Below are positions 60,249 to 64,000 of a DNA stretch of 64,000 nucleotides, piece by piece. The stretch covers positions 2,591,731 through 2,655,730 of the forward strand of contig OZ234499.1 of assembly GCA_965153455.1 (NCBI GenBank), written 5' to 3'. The translations under genes were made by a program, and so were the position numbers. How positions within the stretch are numbered: position 1 is the first letter of the stretch; the number at the start of each line of letters is the position of its first letter. The notes beneath the pieces are model-generated. The model did not search any database, was not told where the DNA came from, and saw only the letters and a list, made by a program, of their open reading frames with translations. This stretch comes from Sphagnum compactum (Eukaryota; Bryophyta; Sphagnopsida; Sphagnales).

Positions 60249-63200
60249 TTACTGATTTGTACCTCCTGCAAGACCATTGCGTCTACTGTCCTGATACACA
60301 GACATACTGTGCCCAACAATGTGAAAATCCTGTACATACAGTTGAGTCCATGAAATCAATCTACTCCTTGAACACCCATCTGCATCTGATTGCCTTTTTT
60401 TGAAAATAGCTTCTAATACAGACAGGTACTTACAGACTTCTGCTCTGCATCTGTAATTGTCTCTCTTGGATGCTAGCAGTTGTTCACACATGCTGTCTGT
60501 TCTATTGAACTTGCATAACATTAAGTGCCCAAAGTGACAAGCTGTATACACAAACTTGTGCTACATTTTGTACATAGGAACGTACAGGGTTATCTGAACA
60601 AATGGTCAGTTGAAGAATGGTTAAAGAATGCAAGCATCAATAATGCCATTGAACATTCTTTGTAACACTTCCATGAGAAAAGGTACTGGATGCTGGAGTT
60701 CCAGCAAGTGATGTTCCCACTGAGCATACCTTGACAAGGTCCTCAAGAGTATCTTCCAGAATCTCATTGAAGGCCGAGTCAATTGATGAACCGCTTGATC
60801 CTGGTGAGCCCGTTTCTTCCTCAATTGCAGCTTTTGAAGGTATGGAAATCTTGTATGCTTTGTCGCTATCCAGAACCTGTCCTCCACTGCTGTCACCAGG
60901 AAAAATGGGAATATCTTCCCAGTAGGTCTCAGATGACTGATGTGAAGTAGTGGATGATGCTTTCTTCAAATCTAAGCAGGCCACCATCTTTGAGAATGGG
61001 GAAGGAGTTGCCGAATCTGGGTACATTTGACTTCTATGCCCAGGATTCCAATAGTTCCTGGAGGAAATTTCATTCTCTTCTGTATGTCCCTCTTCGTCAT
61101 CCTTGGTAAATCCCTTTCCTCTGGAGTGAGGAGTATCAACCTGAAACTCCCCATCTTTTTTATAGTTCCCTTGCTTGAAACAGGATGCCCTTGAACTTCT
61201 TGAGTCTATAGCAACCATGGGGCTTTCATCAGGAACTGCTAAGGACTTCATTATGGGCGAGAATCTTAGATCCTGATGCAGGCGGCTAAGGAGAGGCAGA
61301 CTGGAGGTCTCTGCCATGACTTGCTCTATCTCCAGTGATAAGAGAGAAATCTCTTCTTCCATTGACCTTGTTTGATGTCCATCCAACTTCTGATCACTTG
61401 CTGTATTATGGGATTTACCACCTAGATAGGGTTTGATTTCTGGCATGGAGTGCTTTCTCTGACCTTGATGTGACACTGATGTTGCATCAGAATCTGAGCT
61501 TGAATTTGGAGCCAAATGTTCACGCCCACTTCCATATCCCACTGGGATTTTTCTGCTTGTACTCTTCTTCACCCCATTTGAAAACAGGTCTTGTATCTTG
61601 GAAGTTGGATGGCCCAATATGGCAAGAGGAAAATTGTGAGGCTCTTTTGCAACCTGTGAGGGTGTTGAGTGTAGCTCTGCATCATCCATGGCAGGCCTGG
61701 TCACCTCTTCTGTAAAGGTGAAGGAGATTGGCTGGTCCAATGAACTAGCATAGTTTTCTCTTGGTCTTTTATCCTGTGCTATGTACCTGGAAAGCAAAAG
61801 CACAAATCAACCAGCCATACCACTAGCTAATAGCCCATGCAACAAGTGGCAAAGTTTGACAATGATGGTCACTACATGAAATATATGTAGCTTCTCCAGT
61901 AATGTCTGGAAGGTAGCTGAAAAATTAGCAGATACATGTAGATAAGAAAAGCAATCCAAATTCAAACTGAGATCATATCATGAGTCACAACAGAGAAATC
62001 TCAAGAAATATTAAGACTAAAAGCAAAACAGGTTCACATCAATGATCTGTCAGATTTCAGCTACCAAAAAGTTCTAGGGTGGTGAAAGAATTGCAAACAC
62101 CATCACACCAAGAAAATACATTGTAGAGGATCTTGAAGGAGAAGTACCAAAAGAAATTGCATACCTAGATAAACTTTGGTTTGCATCCCCATTTGCATGT
62201 GGAGTCATTTCTGCTGAATTGCTCCACTCCTGTATTGAAGTATGGCTTTCCTGCTCTTCCTGCAAGTTTTGATGCACCCATGAAGAGTTCAAGACTTATT
62301 ATGGAGGATCTCATTGTAGGCACAAGATACTAAGGAGTTTAATGCAAGTGAATGGGAAGGTGAAGTGGAGCACCTGAGCAGCAAGTCTATCAGCAAGTTC
62401 AAGAACCGAGGCAGCAACTTGAAGCATGTACTGATCTCGAACTTTGTCCTCATTGGTGTGGGTATACCATAGTTGACACTTGGTGGTCAATTTGCCAACA
62501 CGCTGCCTCAGCTCAGCTATTTTAGTCTGCTGTTTTTTCAGCTCTGCCATCTCTTCTTCTACCTGCTGCTGCTTTGCTACCTTGTCAAGCTTGTGGGTTA
62601 ATTCCTTCACCTGCTCACAAAGTGATGTTGGCACAATACCTTGAGAACTTGTGGTTCAAGATATATATATATATTGGCAACAAGTCCCGAGAACAGGAAG
62701 ATGAATTGATTGCTAATCAAACATGCCAGGAGGTGTTGGTGTCTCACCTGTGCAGGTGATGTTGCACTTGTTGTAAAGGAAAAGAGTTGAGAAAGCTCTG
62801 CCCAATTAGGCTTGTCCGAATTCAATCTTATTGGTGTCATTGTATCCATGTGCTCTTTCACACCATCCTCAATATTGTCAGAAGTCTGGATCCAACGGCA
62901 TAGAAGTAAATTAGTAATTGGACAAGCAAACTAACAAATTGAGATCTTTGGACCCAATCACTGTCCAATTCAGAGATCTCTTCAAAATGGCACCCACAAT
63001 CACTATGGAAGATAGTGAGAAGAGATTCAAAGAAGCATTGCAGACCTGGGAGTCATCAACAAGCCTGGTCATTTCCTGCTTAGGCTCAGATACCTGCAGA
63101 ACATCAACACAGCAGTAAGCAGTAAAACACATCACTCCCATTTTGCAGAGCTTGCTCACATGGTGATGAGCCACCTCCCAATGTCACACAAGAAAATGAA

Positions 63201-63665
63201 TTGGCAGATGCTACTGGCATTGCAATGATCAGCAACATTTTGCTAACCATACCATGACAAGAACAGATACCCTTCCCCTTTCTCACTCTCCAATGCTGCT
63301 TCCCTTTGTCCCAAAAGCTTTTTCAGGTCCTGTTAAGTATTAAATTGATGTCTCATTACACTCATGCAGAGAAGAAGATGCAGAGCTGAACAATTGTTTC
63401 TTCTCTGCATGGTGCCATTACCATGTTCAGCTGGATGGCAAGGGCAGTTCCCAGCTGTTGAATGTCCTGCTGTGGGGGTTTGAATTTGATCTCATTCAGG
63501 GCTGGGTCCAAAGCAGTAACATTTGTCATAGTTTCCACCCTCCCATTGGATAAATTCCTGGCTTTCACTTGCTGTCTTCCTTTTGAGCCTGCTTTGAACT
63601 TGTTTACAGGATGGTTTTTGTCATCTGACCTCTTCAATGCTGTTGAGTGTGTATGAGTGGCACTC
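60249..63665 (-). CDS. coiled-coil, Ser-rich protein of unknown function (5' end outside window)
   Basis: Minus-strand exons by splice signals: 63665-63422, 63093-63046, 62885-62748, 62610-62374, 62259-62165, 61786-60730, 60329-60249 (stop TAA). They join in frame to at least 632 aa; the first exon starts with one base of a split codon, so an upstream exon lies further right. Exon 62610-62374 is a coiled coil (VAKQQQVEEEMAELKKQQ, then RQRVGKL). The 1057-nt exon is Ser/Glu-rich and disordered, with MEEEISLLSLEIEQVMAE and an acidic helix EILEDTLEDLVK. An additional 59-nt candidate exon at 63329-63271 (KKLLGQREAALESEKGEG) would shift frame if included. No family recognised; a cytoskeletal or scaffold role would be a guess. 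Confidence 0.65.
63271..63329 (-). other. possible frame-shifting cassette exon
   Basis: Acceptor TTAACAG, donor GG|GTATCT. Translated in phase 0 it gives DLKKLLGQREAALESEKG, a good coiled-coil. Length 59 is not a multiple of three and the next exon is open only in phase 0, so inclusion would cause a premature stop. Confidence 0.35.
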
Positions 63666-64000
63666 CTGCAAAATATCCAGTCAAAACATTTTAGTGCTTG
63701 AGGCCATGTTCCTGCAACAAATTGGGTTATTCAAATCTTCTTTAGCTAATACCATTCAAATCCATGTTGCTGCAATTTGTAGTGTGATATGAGCCTGGTT
63801 TGAACTTGCTTAGAGCATGCCCAGTGGCAGCCCTCTATCAGCATTTAGCACATCCAGTGTGCAGATTTCTCCCCCACCCCCACCCATGACCCTGAAAAGA
63901 TGGACATTAGAAAGTGAGAGACTATTTAACTCCCACCACCTGGGCCAATCACTGTAGTTGGCCAATGAGAAATAGTCATTTCCTGCTACTGGCACTCTGG

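Noticed and set aside
63810-63995. Minus-strand frame at the right edge as first exon of the coiled-coil gene
   Set aside because: Interrupted by an acceptor-like site and no in-phase donor to 63665; the true upstream exon is probably outside the window.

Overview
This is a plant nuclear window: U2-type introns with GT/AG borders, a receptor-like cytoplasmic kinase with an N-terminal universal-stress domain, plant-type Ty3/gypsy, Ty1/copia, CACTA and hAT remnants, telo-box motifs, and long AT-rich gene-poor stretches. The small introns (about 70-380 bp) inside genes, the heavy transposon load between them, and an alpha/beta-hydrolase exon of the SERAC1-like kind that bryophytes fuse to NB-ARC receptors suggest a non-flowering land plant. 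The sequence alone does not fix the species.

Layout. 0-2.2 kb: one exon of a SERAC1-like hydrolase gene on the minus strand running off the left edge, a possible upstream exon with an N-myristoylation motif, and on the plus strand an ORF built from five 57-bp repeats (19 residues each) ending at a consensus splice donor. 2.7-7.1 kb: two copies of a dispersed repeat, a very AT-rich block with a lone CACTA-type end, and a 21-bp tandem array. 7.1-28.1 kb: a transposon graveyard. A complete 6.9-kb Ty3/gypsy chromodomain element (13751-20698, minus strand, both LTRs, 5-bp target duplication, PBS, PPT, broken gag and pol) lies between two solo LTRs of a sister family in opposite orientations (11512-12446 and 22247-23167). 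CACTA transposase relics lie on either side.

28.2-30.4 kb: a Ty1/copia RNase H fragment abuts a kinase-like C-lobe fragment with a nonsense codon, followed by a CpG-rich patch. 33.5-37.0 kb: a nine-exon gene (plus strand, 462 aa as assembled) with the conserved blocks of LIN37, a subunit of the MuvB core of the DREAM cell-cycle repressor, with a possible alternative last exon. 37-45 kb: AT-rich, with a degenerate tandem array, an hAT transposase fragment broken at an A8 run, and a 132-bp tandem duplication. 45.0-46.5 kb: an isolated CpG-rich island with a perfect palindrome, tandem repeats, a 13-bp-stem hairpin and a TATA box. 48.2-50.7 kb: two 217-bp copies of a MITE.

54.0-57.9 kb: an eleven-exon gene (740 aa) for a USP-domain receptor-like cytoplasmic kinase of the RLCK-VI type; all splice phases agree, and its 3' end is partly duplicated downstream. 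60.2-63.7 kb: a minus-strand multi-exon gene for an unrecognised coiled-coil, Ser-rich protein whose 5' end lies beyond the right edge. The three intact-looking genes are independent plant genes, not an operon or cluster. No CRISPR, tRNA or rRNA was recognised.
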